From Sorghum bicolor (taxonomy: Eukaryota > Streptophyta > Magnoliopsida > Poales > Poaceae): a DNA stretch of 64,000 nucleotides. The position numbers were made by a program, and so were the translations under genes. The notes beneath the pieces are model-generated. The model was not told the origin of the DNA. It ran no database searches and was given only the letters and a program-made list of their open reading frames with translations. The DNA lies in assembly GCF_000003195.3 (NCBI RefSeq), contig NC_012878.2, positions 15,493,262 to 15,557,261 on the forward strand. The letters are read 5' to 3'. Positions 63,907 through 64,000 of the stretch are shown piece by piece. Each line of letters begins with the position of its first letter. The first letter of the stretch is position 1.

Positions 63907-64000
63907 CTATAAAACACACAAAAGCAGAGGTCAGACGTCACGATGATTGACGTAAGAACAACAAAACTCCCATATTGACGGGAATGAGCCGCTAACGTGA
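63907..64000 (-). other. Intron of the Tat-2 antisense gene
   Basis: Intron-like sequence upstream (minus strand) of the acceptor at 63907, running off the window. Nothing else seen. Confidence 0.5.

Larger units (their letters stand above)
44189..64000 (+). mobile_element. Second Tat-lineage element, decayed, runs past window end
   Basis: 5' LTR 44189-45248, PBS 45251, gag about 45780-47600, protease near 47900, pol 48400-51753, antisense gene 52259-63906, with the 9.2-kb Athila-like element inserted in the last. The 3' LTR is outside the window. Reading frames are broken at many points. It inserted into the Athila-like gag at 44188 (candidate TSD GGTTC, 44184-44188; the other side is not visible). 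CTCGA/TCGAG words are abundant throughout. Confidence 0.88.

Overview
This window is a stack of nested transposable elements from a plant nuclear genome, almost certainly a grass and probably panicoid. That placement is an inference from the element types: Ty3/gypsy Tat and Athila groups, SIRE-type copia LTRs and a CACTA transposon. I see no host gene with convincing intact exons, no rRNA and no functional tRNA. The setting looks like intergenic or pericentromeric heterochromatin.

Layout. 1-11942: minus-strand, non-autonomous Athila-like elements; one (4236-11942) is inserted in the gag/protease tail of another. 11943-16430: a plus-strand LTR of the same family, fused head-to-head to the previous LTR and split by a 2982-bp CACTA transposon (12376-15357, TSD TTC) that carries a captured exon and a tRNA-like remnant. 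16536-19638: the 3' end and 3' LTR of a SIRE-like copia element. 19639-36663: the end of one copy of a very long LTR, then a nearly complete 4.36-kb copy carrying gene-like exons. That copy is split by a complete young Tat element (22043-34396, TSD CCTTT) with intact gag-protease, intact pol and an apparently intact six-exon antisense gene. 36664-41219: decayed copia LTR, chromovirus pol and Tat antisense-gene remnants. 41220-44188: the LTR and gag start of an old Athila-like element, with a solo Tat LTR inside it (42028-42731, TSD TTTCC). 44189 to the window end: a second, decayed Tat element (5' LTR, gag, pol, antisense gene), split by a complete young non-autonomous Athila-like element (52604-61822, TSD ACCTC).

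How the parts relate. The 22043-34396 element encodes everything expected for its own movement (capsid, protease, reverse transcriptase, two RNase H domains, integrase), plus a large opposite-strand protein with a plant-mobile-domain-like region and a coiled coil. The 52604-61822 element keeps gag, protease, an ATHILA-type second protein and all cis signals but has no polymerase or integrase, so it must borrow them. Its LTR promoter and a likely internal promoter share one GC-rich palindrome.

The strongest leads are the spliced antisense gene, the recurring palindromes upstream of TATA boxes, a covarying hairpin next to the polypurine tract, a TAATG gag/pol overlap, and the exon-bearing LTR. 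All pairings, boundaries and mismatch counts were read by eye; no alignment or database search was run.
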